Shown: piece after piece, positions 25,401 through 40,400 of the stretch
Numbering within the stretch: position 1 is the stretch's first letter
Layout of the letters: each line of letters opens with the position of its first letter
Source: Cyanophora paradoxa
Lineage: Eukaryota; Glaucocystophyceae; Cyanophorales; Cyanophoraceae
Direction: 5' to 3'
Assembly: GCA_004431415.1 (NCBI GenBank)
Contig: QPMI01000478.1
Span: 1-64,000 of the forward strand
DNA: 64,000 nucleotides
Notes under the pieces: generated by a model
Databases searched by the model: none
What the model saw: the letters and a program-made list of their open reading frames with translations, nothing else
What the model was told of the DNA's origin: nothing
Made by a program: the position numbers and the translations under genes

Positions 25401-28400
25401 CGCCATGCATTTGTATTTGATGAGATTCATTCGTGTCCTTTATCTCTATAACCAACTCCGGATCTGTCGCAGCAATACGCGATTGTTTCAATAGACGCCG
25501 ACTACCCCCAGTCCTCCTATGACATTGCCCTAGTGTATCCGAAGCCCAGCGGGAACGTTTCGATCGCCGCCTTCGGAAACCAGCACAACATCAAGGTTGT
25601 CGATGTCAGTCTCGTGCTGCCCGCGAATCCCAGTCCAAGTCGAAACGACCGCGAGGTCTACACCATTTTGCCTTTCGCGTACCCCGACAACCCATACAAG
25701 AAGCGTACTACAATTCCTCTCGGGTCGTCCATAACTCTGCAGTGAGTACTGTCAATTAGAAAATTGCAATGTGCTTCTTGCCTTGACAGGCGCTGTCCAT
25801 GGCAGGGTCTGCGTGGCGGCTAACAGCTATCCCATTGACTTCTCAGCGAATCCATCTCCTGTGAGCATTCCCGGCGTCTTCATCTTGTGTTTCTTAATCA
25901 TTTGGCGCGGCAGTTCGTTTTCAGTATCGGCCCTACGGCTTCGCTATCTGTCACTGTTCTCTCGGAAACCGTTCAGCCCGGCAGCTGCGGAAACATCACT
26001 GTCACAGCTGTTGCCGTAACGCCGACGACAATCCCCACCCATCAAATTACAAACGACGGAGGCGGCTGCACTACGACTGCTCGGACGTACAAGACTGACT
26101 ACGACGACTTGGCCGCGGGTGGATACGAGGTTTTCAAGCTCGGCTGGTCCACTAACTTTGGCTATAACGTGCATGCTCATCCCGCATCCGGACATGTCTA
26201 AATTCAAATGTTTTGTTAGGGAAAACTCGCTTATCATGTACTCCGCAGACTGGATTTTTGTCGTCGGATGTGTACACACGCTACCGCAGCTTTGTGGGAA
26301 GCGAGCCTGTCGCCGTCACGTACAACTCGAAGGAGTGGGCTTGGGCCAATGCGAGCCTTGAGGCGTCGGCGCCGGCCAGCCAAAACCGGTTCCAGAAGAA
26401 TTCCGTGCGACTCATGCACTTGCAGAATAAAAATTGCGGGCATTTTACTAATTCTTATTGTGCTGTAGATGTTCATCGCCGGTTTCAACTACAAGGTCAT
26501 GCCACCTGTGTCTCCGGTCGTCGTATTCGATCCGCCTCGCATCGTCAAGGGTTTCTACACCAAGGCTACTCTCAGCCGGGTGCGCTTCCGCATTGCCTCG
26601 GCTGCACTGCGAATCTCGTCGCTTCTAGAAGTTTTAATTTGACTTCGTTGTCCTTCGATTTAGATTGGCGATGCCGGCTTCTTGTCGTACGACGATTTTG
26701 TGGTCCTTCCGCCTTTCGATGCGACAGTAAAGTATGACGGGGCCGGAAATGTTCAGTTCCACAAGTTCACGGCGGGCGCGAACGGTTCCCTCACGCTGAA
26801 CCTCAAAATGACCGGCGACAGGACCAGCGATCCCCAGACCTTGAACCTTCTCTACAATTTCGACGGTTCGCATTGATTCCTTTCACTTCAGTCTTGCAAT
26901 AAACATTGCATGCACTTCTGCAGGAGGCCAAACAGCCGTGAACGTAACAAGCACGATTGAAGTCGTGTCGATGTACAATGTGACCTGCCCGACAATGACG
27001 TCGACGAGCACGAAACGCTGCCGCGTTGCCGCCGCTCCGTACAAGGTGCGCCCAAACATATGTATTGCAATTGCTGTTTAAGTTCTGGCGGTCAAGGGCA
27101 CGCATTTTAATCTTGGTCACCCGACAGCTAATGGCAGTCCCTGGCGGCGGCTATGCATATGTGCGTCCAGGCAGGCGTGCATGAAGTGTGTCGAAACACG
27201 CGCTGACTTTGCACCCCTTCCGCAGTACGCGATGGGCGCTGACGGTGTGGCTGCTGGAGATGGGTGCAGAGCGTACGGCACCACGGACTCTTCGAGAGGC
27301 TGCCCGTACATCCCTACCGGCGTGATGACGCTCCAGGTCCAAAGGCTTTCTGCTTACGCTCACACATATTAGCATGGAATAGCATGTTATAGCATATTAG
27401 CTTTCTGCTCTGCTGAAGTAGCATGTTATATATGCGCTCACATATTCGTAACGCAGTGGGGCTATAATCCGAAAGCTACCGACCTGAAGTTTGGCGATGT
27501 TAGATCGAAGTCCTGGCCGTACGGCATGTATAACTTCGACACTAATACGTGGAGGTGCTGCCCCACAAACGAATGATGCGTAAATGAAATCTGTATGAAT
27601 TCTGACGCCGCCCATGCACGTGCTGGTCCCAGAGTCCGCCCGACAACAGAGTACGGCGACATTGTCTTTGATGCAGCTACGGGGACTGCTTCAATAAGTT
27701 TCGACTCTGCGGCAACGCCGGGCAAGGATGACTCCGGAAACTTCCAACGACTTGGCTCGGCCGTTCTTCTTGATGCTGTCAAAATCATGTGGTCGGAATC
27801 GTGCGCGCTGCTGATCTCTACGATCTCGTACCTTGGTCTTGTTTGGACTGAGGTTTTGCGCAGCTTGACCAATCACGATCTGACGCCACTGACGCAAGTT
27901 CCATCGAATGCCGGAGACCAGACCGTTTATCAGTCTTTGGCACACAGTGCCGACGTCGTGCAGATTGTTTTGGGGACACCATCATGTCTCAAAACCCGCG
28001 CGCTGCCTGGCGCCACCACAACATGCACAATAGCGAGCGAACGGGGGGCAAACGCATACATGTGCAACTCCTACGTCGGTCCCCTCGGATCCTACGATCT
28101 CCGATATTCATGCTACGCTTCTAGTTCATCGGCGTCCGATTTCTATCTGTACGAGAGCGACATCACGATTAAACCGGCGACGCACGCGAATTTCACGGGC
28201 GTCTCGACCTCGGCCTCGACAGCTGGCGGCCTTGACTTCGGTGTCACAATCAACGCCACTGACTCGGCACTCGGCTACATCCCCGTGCAGGCGATGTGGA
28301 CGCAGCAGATGGCGGGGACTGCAACTGGCACGCTTGGCAGCTGGGTGCAGAAGATCGCCGTCATCGCCACACGCATCTCGTGCCCGGACTTCATCTTCCG

Positions 28401-31400
28401 CTATGCTGAGGACAAAGTCACATGCCAGCTGCTGCCAGATGGAAACAGCGCTTCCTTGACAAAGACGGACTTCGTTTCCATAACATCGAACTCCTCGAGC
28501 CTGACGTCGACGATTATCATGGGGAATGACGACGCGGCGTCCGGCGGGGTTTGTTGCTCTTCTTTTCATGTCTCCCGGTTCGTGCATACGGTCTCGAGCG
28601 TTCCGTCAATTCGCAGGTCAACTTCACCTTGGGAACGACCGGCTCAGCAGCTTTCCAGAGCCTTGCGGACTCAACGTTCAGCCTCACCGCTCGATACTCA
28701 TCCTCTTATGTTGCCGGCGCTGCCGAGGCGCCGTACACAGGGACATTTGTTTTCGGTGCGATCGCTCTCACTTTTGCCTGTCTATGTATGCGCTCTGAGC
28801 TTTCCCCGACAAACGTCAATGTGCAGGACCTACTGTGGATTTTGCGATTTCGTGCTCTGAGTACACTGTTCGCTATAGAGAGTTCACTACCTGCATGGTC
28901 CGTGCGACATTCGCGTTTGTGCTTGCGGAGAAAGCTGATCATTATTCACACTGGTGCAGGTCAACCAAACTACTGGCGCCAAGAAAGTTTCATCCTCGTA
29001 CTTCTTCGCCCCGCAAAGCGTTGATGCCAACGGCGTGACAAGGGATTACCTGAACTGCACTGCGGCTGGCTATGGTTACATCGATATTGCTCCCGGCGTT
29101 TTCAAATTCACTTGCCAGAGCATAGTGCTTGAGACGGCTGCCACCTACATCCGCATCCGTTGGGCCGGCGCTGGCGGCGGAAAGCTACCCGACACCCGGG
29201 TCTACCTCACGCTTCCGATCACGACACTCTCATGCCTTCCTACTCGGGTGGCCTACGGAGACAAGATCACCTGTGTATTGAGCTCGCCCGATGCGCCGCT
29301 GCCGACCACCATCATTTGGAACGGCGTCGCTACCAACCCAGATACCTCCTCCGGCGCCATAACGTGGAGCGGAGGCTGGAAGTCGTACGCTGGCACGCTC
29401 AACATTACCGGGGTCACCAACAAGGGTTCCGCAAACGAGACCATTACCGGTAAGGGTTTAAAGAAATGAAATGTACATGTAGTGCTCGCGTGGCGTCTAA
29501 TCAGGCGCTCTATTGCAGCAAAACTTGGTTTGATCGAGACCGGTGTCTCCAAATCTTCGCCGCCATCCTACGTCCAGATTATTAGAGTAGACGGCATTAC
29601 TTGCGTGCCCGGCACACGCGTTGCTTTCGGAGGCACAGCGAACTGCACCGTGAACAAGAACAGCGCCTCAGCGCCGCTGCTGACAACGGACATCGCGCTG
29701 AACCGCTCCGACTGCAAGCCGTCTGGAGCATCGCCTGGCACCTACTCGTCATTCACCTCGCTCGCCCTTGGGCCGGAGGCTGCTGGCTCTCTCACGTTTG
29801 GATTCAAGTCGCTGTCGGATAACGGTGACGACACGGCTGCCGCTGGTTGCGCCATTTTCGCCAGCTACGGGTCGTCTATCTCCGTTCTCCGCAGCCACAT
29901 CACATCCGTCACCACATCCACAATCAAGGCGACCATCACCTGCGCTCCGCCCACGACCATGTTTAAGTACGGCACGATTACCTGCTCGCTAATGCCCGCC
30001 ACTTCGTACAATCTGGCCACGGCCGATTTCGTCGCCGGGAGCCCGATCGTTGGCAGCGGGGGCCTGGTCATTGGCACCCTCACCAGCTGGCCCGCTGCCG
30101 GAGCGGTCCGTCTTGACGCGCGCTCACCTCCCTTTGTTCTGTCTTATTTTGCCCGCAGTTCAATTTCACAGTGACGAAATTCGACACGCTCAACGATCAG
30201 CCTTTCTCGCTTTCGGCCCGCTACTCGACCGGCGTGGACGCGAGCTACACGACAGCCACGACGTCCTCGTTCACCTTTGGGCCCGCCCTCGACTTCTCGA
30301 CCACGTGCTCGCCCTCTACGATCTCGTACAACCAGACCACCACCTGCGACGTCACGCAGACGGTCGGCTCGGCGCTCGGCAGCGACGCCTCCACGAAATT
30401 CAATGCTCCTACCTTCACGGACGCGGCGGCGCTCACCTGTGGCGCATATACGGATGTGGCCGCCGGCCATTTCAGATTCACTTGCCGAAGCCTTGTCGTG
30501 GAACGCTCTTCAGCTGTGCTCATTTCTCTTCCGTGGAAAGCGGGAGGCAGCAAGGCTGCATTCAACGTGACGCTCCAGACGTCGACAGCCATGTCGTGCA
30601 GTCCAAAGCGCGTCGCAGTCGGCGACAAAATCACTTGCACGCTCAGCTCCAACTATGCCCTCCCGCTCGACATCGCATCGTCCGCTTCATCCACCATCGG
30701 CGTCGTCTCGTTCGCCGGTCAGTCATGGCAGCAGTCCGGCAATAACCTCGTCATTCAGGGCACAGTGCAGAGCCCGTCAAAGAACGCCTCCGTTTGGGCT
30801 ATTCTGAAGGAAAGCAAAGTTTCTCCGCCCGATTACGTGCAGCTGGTCAAGGTCTCTACCATCGCATGCTCACCCGGCTCGAGCTCCCCTTACCGCGTTG
30901 CGTTCGGCGCCACGGTGACCTGCGTGATCAGCCCCGACGCCAGCTCGCCCGACCTTGTCGTGAACGACGTTCGCCTCAACAAGACCGACTGCCGCGCGGC
31001 AGGCACGAGCGGAGGCACTCCATCGAGCTTCGCGGGGCTGGTCCTCGGCTCGTCCGGCAGCCTTAACTTCACTTTCACCTCGAGCTCAATCACGGGCGAC
31101 GACGCGGCCGCCTCCGGGTGCTCTGCGGCGGTGGTGTACGGCTCGAGCATCTCCGCCGCGCAGGGCCTCGTCGCGACCATGCCGGTGTTCAAGACCATCT
31201 CGGCTCTCGTCAGCTGCCCGTCGGGAAGTTCAATCTTCAAGTACGGCCAGATCACATGCACGTTGGCCGCGAACACGTCGCACGCCCTCCAAGTTGGAGA
31301 CTTCGACGCGACAACACCCATATCGAGCGGCGCCGGCTCCAACCTGGTTCTTGGCTCCGTGCAGGCTGGGGTGCGCGCGTCTCTATCTATGCGCAGCTTC

Positions 31401-34400
31401 TAAATTTACGCACGTGCATAACCTGCTGACCATTATTTTGTGCAGCTCACTTTCACAGTGGGCGGCTTTACGGCGATCGGAAGCAGCACGTTCACGCTGA
31501 AGGCCCTCTACTCGCGGTCCGTGAGCGCAAGCGACGTGTTCACCGCGACCGCAACCTACGGGCCCGCCCTGGACTTCTCGGTCGCCTGCGACCAGGCGAG
31601 CGTGTATTTCGACGCCTCTACTGGCTGTGTGGTGCGCATTCGTATGCGTGGAAAGCTGGTTCTTGCCGCATCAACCTTCCAAGCACGTGTAACCGGCTGC
31701 GGCAGGTTCAACAAACCCAGGGCGCGCCTCTCGTCACTTCGTCTGTTTTCGAGGCTGCGCGCGTCCTCGACGGCAGCACGCTGCAATGCGGCGCGTACAC
31801 GGAGCTGCAGCCTGGCAAGTGGAACTTCACATGCGTCGGGAAGGTCGCGGAGAGCCCCGTCCCGGCCTCTATCGTCCTCGCCTGGGCCGGCGCTGGCGGA
31901 GGCCGCCTGCCACTGTACAACATTACGCTCTTCAAGGCTCGAATCTTCTGTTTCGGTCCTCGTTATTTCTGCGCTGATAATGAATGCGTGCTTTTCAGGT
32001 CGTTTCTTCAGTAAGCTGCGCGCCAGCACGCATTGCCGTCGGCGAGAAGACGAACTGCACGCTCAGCGCAAACCTGGCCATCACACCGTCAATTCTTGCG
32101 ACCACATCCACGTCCCTGGGCAGCGTTGGCCGGACACCGCTGACGTTCGGCACATGGGTGCAAGCAGGCAACAACCTGAAGGTCGAGGTCACTGCGGCTC
32201 TAGCTGTGAAGAATGAGAGCGTGACTGCACTTTTGAAGGGCGGAGCCCAGTCGGCGCCAGGCTTCGTGCAGGTGGTTGAGGTCGGAGCGATCGCATGCGC
32301 GCCTGGCCGCCGCCTGGCAATCAGCACCGAGGCTGAATGCTCGATAACCCCGACGGCCTACTCGGCTGACCTGCTTCCTACGGACTTGACCATCAGCGGC
32401 ACAGCCTGCGGCAACGGCTCAAACAGCTACACGGCTTTCAGCGCGCTCAGCGATGGCGACGGCGGTTCTGTCAATGTGACGTTTAGCGCGACGAACCCTG
32501 TCGGCCCGGCCTCGGCTGGCTCCTGCCCTCTCACTCTCGTGTACTCGACCGCCTTGTCGCCCACAAACGCATTGGCAAAGTCTACCACCTTCGCTGTTGT
32601 GGATTCCTACTTGATCTGTCCGAGCATTATCTGGAAGTACGGAACGGTGCGGGATCCTACCTTAAACTCAGTTTGCTTCCTCTAGTCGCGGATCAGTGAT
32701 TGCAATTGCGTTCCGCAGTTCATGTGCTCCATCTTGCCAGCGTCGAACCAGGTCCCGTCTCTGCAGCGGACCGACTTCGCGGACAGCGCCCCGATCTCGT
32801 CCAACGCCTCTCTTATCTTCGGAAACATTATTTCTTGGGCAGCGGCTGGCGGGGTGCGAGCGAGCCCTATACGCCAATATCGATCTTCACTTCCTCTGGC
32901 CTCTTGTTTCTGACTCGCTCGCCCCCTCGTCGCAGCTTAATTTCACTGTCTCGAATTTTACTGCGGCCCTGGATGCACCGTGGTACCTGCAGGCTACCTA
33001 CAGTCCGGCCATCAGTGGGCAGGCGGCTCTTAAGACCCTTGCTGCTACCTTCGGCCCCGCAATCGACTTCAGTCTCAACTGTACCTACGACGTTCTCGTT
33101 TGGGGCCAGACGACTGAATGCACGGTCCGTGCCTTTTGACTGGAAATGCAGGACACGCAGATCTCATAGATCTCATGTATTGTTCAGATCCGCCAAGTTG
33201 CTGGCTCGCCCACTCTAAACTCGTCCTACTTTGCGGCTGCTCGGAGCGTGCAGCACGCGCTGGACACCACGACGGGCCCGCACCTGTCATGCACGAGCTT
33301 CAACGACACGGAGCCTGGAGTCTTCACTTTCTCCTGCACCAGCCTGGTCATCAGGGCGCCCCGCCCGATGAAGATTGTTGTGCCTTGGAAGGGTCCTGAG
33401 GGCGGAGAGATCCCGTCCTTCTACGTGAAGCTGGACACGATCACGGAGCTCTCCTGCACTCCGCGGCGCGTCGCGGTGGGCGATGCCTTCAAGTGCACTC
33501 TGAGCGCCAACGGGCCGCTCAAGCCCTCGATGGCGATCCCGACGGACACGTCCCCGAATCCGCTTGGCGTGTCTTCGGACATCTCTCCCCTCAGCTTCAA
33601 CCTGGGAACATGGCAGCAGGAGGGAGATTCTCTTTCTATCAGGGCCACGGTCACGCGAACCTCGATTGGCGAAACGATCGTTGCGAACATGATCGGTGGA
33701 TATGGGTCGCCGCCTGTTACCATGGACTTTGTCAAGGTCGGTCGAGTCGACTGCGTGCCCGGCACCCGCGTGCTGCTTAACACGGCGGCGTCCTGCACCA
33801 TCTCGCCCGCGGCTGGCTCGCCAGGCCTGCTCGTCACCGACGTCAAGCTGAACAAGACGGAATGCGGCGCTGCAGGTAGCGCCAACTTCACTGGACTTGC
33901 TGCGTCCGCGAGCGAAGCTGGAAAACTGGTATTCACGTTCTTCGCCAACTCTGTGGTCGGGGACGATTCGACGGGCTGCGTTCTCCCGATCCGTTACACG
34001 ACGAACGTTTCAGAAACTGAGAGCGTGGCAATCAGCACGAAGTTTGATGTCGTCGATCGGTACAATCTCACCTGCGATTCATCCGCCATGCGCTGGGCAC
34101 GTCCAGCCTCGTTTGTGTGCAACCTGGTTGCCTGGAACTCTGGATCGGCATCGAGCGCCCTTGTTGACGCGGACCTTCAGCTCGCTTCCTCGCCAAACGT
34201 CGCTTACACGCGCTCGTCGCTTGCCCTCACATTCACGCACGCTGAGGTTGCCTCTTCACAGTACACGTTCTATGTGCGTGGATTTGTAATATATATTCTT
34301 TCGCACGAGCACCTCTGACGTAGACCTCACGGTCGCGCGCTGCAGTTGCGGTGGGCACCGAGCATCGTGCAGGCAGACGCGTTTGGCACAATCGACATCC

Positions 34401-37400
34401 CGTCCGTCTTCAGTGTGGACGTCGTTGAGGCCTCGCTCTCATGCACGAACACGGGCCGCCGCGTTCCATTTACGACGATGGCCTGCACGCTGACGCCGTC
34501 CGCGCGCTCGGTCAACCTCCAGACGACGGACGTCGCGGTCGCAGTTGACTCGGGTGCCGTCGACACTGGCTCTGTCACGGCTACCGCTTTGGGCAATGCC
34601 GGCTCCCTCACCTTCACTTACAACCCGCCCGCCACGCCGCTTACAAGTGCGTTTTAACTGCTTTTTGCGCCCGCTATATGTATGCATGCACACGCTCGCT
34701 TAAAACATCGATGTGACTAACGTGAATGCTCGCAATCACGTGCACGCGCAGCTGCGACTGTCCGCGTCAAATACGCGCAGGTCTGCCGTGATCATGATGC
34801 TGCAACGTTTTTTATATGGCGCTTCTGATGCGCGCATGTAGGGTATCGATGGCGTGGAGCAGTACATCGGCAACACCGGAACCGACGATCCGTCAAATAC
34901 AAGGAGCATCACCTTCGTTGCAGCGGACCTTAGTTGTCCAACGGAACGCCTGCGCCTGGGCGCATCAAAAGCTTGCACACTCACGGGCCGAGATGGATGG
35001 ACGGCGCCGATCCTCTCTGACTTGTCCGACTACGAAGTAACCGGCGCGGACCTGCTCGACTTTTACGGCACTCGCGCCGTGACATCTGCTACGCTCACGT
35101 CGCTTCAAGTCAGGGCAGACAAAGCTGGCACCCTTGCCACGCTCAAGGTTTACTACAGCAGTGCTGTCATTGCGACTCGAACTGCTCTAGACACGTCTGC
35201 TTCGGTGCGCTGAATGAATTCGCGCTGCAGTTTTTCGCGTGGCTTTAATGACGTCGACATTGCCTTCTGTGAACGCGCAGTTTACGGTCATCGAAACGCG
35301 TGTACTCAATCCGCTGCTCTGCAACACGACCCGAATTGCTGTGTCTGGTGTAGCCCGCTGCACGCTGTTCAAATCAGATGACAGCGCAGCGTTCCTTCCG
35401 GATGATTTCATTGGTACGCTGGCGGTTCATACTTGTCTGCAGGTGACACCATTGATATTGTTTGACCACGATCCTGCGTCAGATCAATACAATGTGCCCG
35501 CGTCGACCCGGGACCCGGTTGTCACCGCGCTAGGCCTTGACTTCGACTTCGAGACAACAATCGCAAACGGGTGAGACTTCGAATTCTGTCCAGAGGGCGT
35601 GTGTGTGTGCGTGTGAGCTCGGGCAGCTGACGCTGAGCGTCTCTGCAGGCCGACGTACACGTATACGCTAACGTTCACGTCGGGCATCGGAGGCGGGGAT
35701 GCTGGTTCGACGGCAATCACAATTATCGAGGGCGACCTGAGCTGCACGCCGCAACGGCGTGGGCCGAACACGACCTTTGCATGCCGGATCACTCCGACCC
35801 CGAACAGCGCGGCGCTCAAGCTCACTGACATTAGCGCACCTTACACAAATTCGCCGCTGCTGGTCGTCGGGCCGGCTCGGACGGATGCGAAGAACGCGTC
35901 CATCATCTTGTTCGAGGGGACGACCGTGGATGCTAACACAGCTTCCATCCTCGTTAGCTACAGCCCCGCGGTGCGCTGTGGACACCGCGCAGCGCGCCTA
36001 CGACCAGCACGTACATGTGCTAAACTGTGAACGTTGTTCCTGCAGCTTGGCGGCCCTCCGCTTGGCGCGTTTGTGTGCGTTTAATTTCAGTTTGCTTTTG
36101 CTGAATTCAAATGCATGGTATTTATTGACATCGCGGCCTCTCTCTGCAGCATGGCCGTCGTGGGGGCGCAGCTGGACTGCGATCCTCGCGTGCGAGCTGG
36201 ATCGAGATTGGCATGTCGAATCTTGCGAGCGCCCAACTCGCCGGCGCTGCTCACAACGGATGTTTTCGTTGCCGTGTATCGCATTGGCTACCGGCAGCTT
36301 ACGAACCGTCGCGCCTTTACGCAAGCCGGCAGCAACCTCCACACATACCTGCAGATTCCGCCCGCGCCACTCACTGGCGAGATGGGTATTGTGTCAGTTA
36401 ACTACGGAGGTGGCAAGCTCGGCACGTGGTATCCGATCGCCGCGCTGAGCTCCAACTTTACCGGTACGCTCGCACAATTGCTCGCCATGGACAATTTTGA
36501 ATGTATGATAATTAATTCTGTGCAGTTATTTGGGGCACTCTCAGCTGCAAGGAGCCGCGTCGCCGCGTCAACTCCATCGAACAGTGCTTCATCGACCGCG
36601 CCCCTCTCTCTTCTCCGCTTCGGCCGACGGACCTCGACGTTCCTTCGATGCGGGGGCAGATCTCCGATCCCACCACGCCTTTCGCACAAAACGGCTCGGT
36701 GCGCGTAGATGCAGCATCTGGTAGACGATCCACAAAAGACTAATCTTGTTTCCCGCAGCTGGCAATCAACGTCACGATGTCGACATACGGATCGGTTTCG
36801 CTCTCAGCGTTCTGGTCGGAGTCCGTGGACGACGGCCAGGCGCAGATCCCGTCGACGTACAACGTCACTGTGCTGGACGGGCGGGCCTCGTGCTCTCCGA
36901 GCCGTATCGCGGTCGGCTCCAACGTGAGCTGCGTGGTCCTGCCGACCCCCGGCTCGGCGGACCTCGTGCCCGAGGACGTGAAGCCCGCCCCTGTGCCCGG
37001 CGGGTACATCGCGTCCGGCGATCTCGTACCGATCAACGGCAGCATCACGTTCAGCGCCCTCGCCGTCGAGGCGAAGGACGCGGTCCCTGTTTCTGTCTCC
37101 TGGAGCGACGGCCTCGACGGCGGCGAGCTCGCTGCTCAGCTCGTCGATGTCATTCGCGCCAATCTGAGCTGCTTGCCTCGTGCCCGGGAGGGCTACGCAA
37201 CACCGTGCCTCTTGGCCCGGATCGGCCAGTCGCCGGCACTCGAAAGCACCGACTTCAAGACCCCCGTGACGTCCATTCCTTCTGCCGCGAGCTTCGGAGG
37301 CTATTCAGTCAGCGCGGACGGGCTCGGCGGCCAAGACTTTACTTTCACGCCGGCTTGGCTTCGGTCGTCCGCGACAATCGCGGTATCATACGACGATGCC

Positions 37401-40400
37401 GTCCAGCCGACGTGGCCCGATGTTCAGGTCGACAGCAGCCCTGCCACGGTCGTCTATGTAGGGGGCGCCCTCTCCACGAGCACCGCCCGCGTCGCTGTCA
37501 ACACAACCGCCTCGTTTTCGATCGAAGCCAAAGTCAACGGATCGAAGCTGGAGCTTTCTGACATCGACCCGCTTTCCTTCGATCCCGACGTTGTTGGCGA
37601 CTCGGGAGAGCGTCTTTCCGAGGACGTAACCAACTCGGGCTTGGCGTACACGTACCGGTTGGCGGCGCCGGGCCTGGCGACCATCTCTGCGGCGTACGCG
37701 TCCATTATCGGAGGCGGAGCGGTCGACGGCGCGCCTTTGGTGTCCGTGCTCAGCGCGTCGCTGACGTGCTCGAGTTCCCGCGCGGCTGTTGGATCTGTCA
37801 TCACGTGCAATATTGCGAGGGTTGGTGCCTCACCGGAATTCCTTGCGAGCGAGCTCGTCCTGGCCGTTAGCCCCTCCAGCGTCGCCACTGTCTCGGCCCT
37901 CGAGAATTCCACGGACCCCGACTATCAGTTTACGTTCACGGTCTCGATCGGGTCGGCTGTGGAAGATGCAAGCATTTCCGTCACCTACGCCGCTTCCATC
38001 GACGTAGACACACGTAACATTGCAGGCTCGCCGCACGCATTTGTTGCCATCGGTGCGGCCTGCAAACTCTTGTCTCAAGTTATGTGCAGAGTCTGAATTT
38101 CGATTTGGCGCCAGGGGCAACGCTCTCTTGCTCTCCACTCCGTTTGCGAGTTGGAGCGTTGTCTGTGTGCGAGGCTGCGGAAATCGCTGACAGCCCCCAG
38201 CTTCAGGAAGACGACTTGATGTGGGTATCTAACGCAGCTGGCACGTACAGCAGCGTTTACCGGAAGGACAGCGGAGCTCTCGCAGTCAATTTCACAGCGT
38301 CCTCCGTGACGGACGGCTCGGGCGCTTTCTTAGTGGTCCGACCTGCAATTTGTTCTCTGCCTTTTGTCTGTCGAGGCAGCGCTATTGATATATTGATATA
38401 AACTCCGACAGCTGCGCTACTCTTCCGATCGGGATCCTGCGACGGCTGTCATTGGCAATCTTACTGTTTTCGTTATCGACATGACTGTCTCCTGCACGCA
38501 TGCGCGTGTTGTGCCAGGTGTGACCATCAATTGCACCGCTACACGAGTTGCTGGTAGCGCCGCCATCGCTACCACCGACGTTCAGCCTGCGTACTCCGAG
38601 CCATTGGATGCGGCAACTCCCTCTGCTTGGACGGAGATCGGAAGTGCGGCGGACCCGCAGCTGTTCTTGACGTTCACCTCGGTCACGCCGGGAAGCGCCA
38701 CCCTTTACTTCCCATCGGAGGGCGAGGTCGGGCCGTCGTCAAAGAACCACTCGCTTGATATCGTTGCAGCCGATCTCGCGTGCGACCGCTCGCGCTTGGC
38801 CCTGAACGGCACCACTGTGTGCACGCTGGCGCGGACGGGCAGCTCTCCAGCGCTGACCGTGGATGACTTCGAAGCCCTCTCTGTCGCCCCGACCGGCGTT
38901 GGAATCTTGTCTGCACTCTCCGAAACGGACGACGGCGCCGGCAACGTTTTCTTCACGTACCGAGCCACGGACCCTACGACCAGCCAGACCGTGTTCGACG
39001 TCCACTATGCAGCAGCGATCGACCCGTCGACAATGGCCGTGCCTCGAGATGTTCCGGCAGCAGCAGTTGTGCTCTCGGCGACCATCCACTGCACTCCCGA
39101 CCGGCTCGCCATCCGCGCGCCTTTCACGTGCACCCTCGCCCCTGGGAACGACACTTGGCCCGTTCTGGAACCCACTGACTTTGCACCGCTTGCCATTTCT
39201 CCTGCGGGGGCGCAATTCAGCGCTATCTCTTCGATATCAGACGGAAAAGTGAACTTTGACGTGGCCGTGACCGCCCAGTCGCTGTACCCGAACCTCACAA
39301 TCTTCTGGGGGTCTACCGTGCACGATCTGCCCGACATCCTAGCAGTCCCGCCGACTCCTCTGACGGTTCTGAGCGCGAATGTGTCCTGCTCGAGCAGTCG
39401 CCAGACGGTTGGCGCGACCATTTCGTGCGAAATCGAGAGCCTGGACACGTCCCCCAAGCTAGAGCTCCAGGAATTCACGATTTCAATCGAGCCACCAGTC
39501 GGTGAAATATCGGCCGCCATCGAGTCGAATGCAACCTCGAGCTCCAGCCGTCGCCGGCACATCCTCGAGACGAGCGGGTTGTATACGTTTACAATCAAAG
39601 TGCGGATCTTTTGAACGCTAAAATAAAAATGCAATTATAGATTTCTAACAAACGGCACGCAGATCACGAACCTGACGGATGGGGCGAGAATCAGCGTGCG
39701 ATATGCCGCGGCCATCGATCCCGAACAGAAGGTCCTCCAGGACGAGGCGCTGCCCCTCGTGTCGATCGGTCTGTGACGCTTGCGTTTCTATATCACGGCT
39801 CCAATTGCAAGCTGAAGGTTTTGATTCGCAGGCGGCGACCTGACGTGCTGGAACTTGCGGCGTCGTCTCGGGGCGATCACGGAATGCGAAGTCAAGAAGT
39901 TAAACGGCAGCGCGGACTTGCTCCCTTCGGACGTAAACAGGCTCCCGTGCGCCGCAGGCAAGTACACGGATATCAGCACAGTATCCGGGGGCGGCCTCTC
40001 TTTCACGTTGATCGCGGATGCCGTGACTTCCGACGAGGGAGAGAGCCTCGTCGTCCAATACGCACCAGCGGTCGACCCGACGGAAGCCCAGCTCGGGCCT
40101 GCGTTCAACGTTGTTGTCATTAACGCCGCATTCGCGTGCACGAAGTCGCGCATCGCGGCTTACTCGGCCTTTAACTGCTCGGTCACCGCTCCTCCGTCCA
40201 GCGCGTCTACCCCGACCTTGCTCTTGTCTGACTTCGACTCGGAAGCACCGTCCGCTCCTCTGGGTTATGTCGTGGGCCCCAGCTGGGCGCGCACAGCCGA
40301 CAACACGTTTACTCGTCAGTTCACGGGGGCTGTCGCCTCGTCGACGGTGCTCCACCTGCGGTGGGCGGAGAGCGTCGGCGGCGGAGGCGCTAACGTGACA

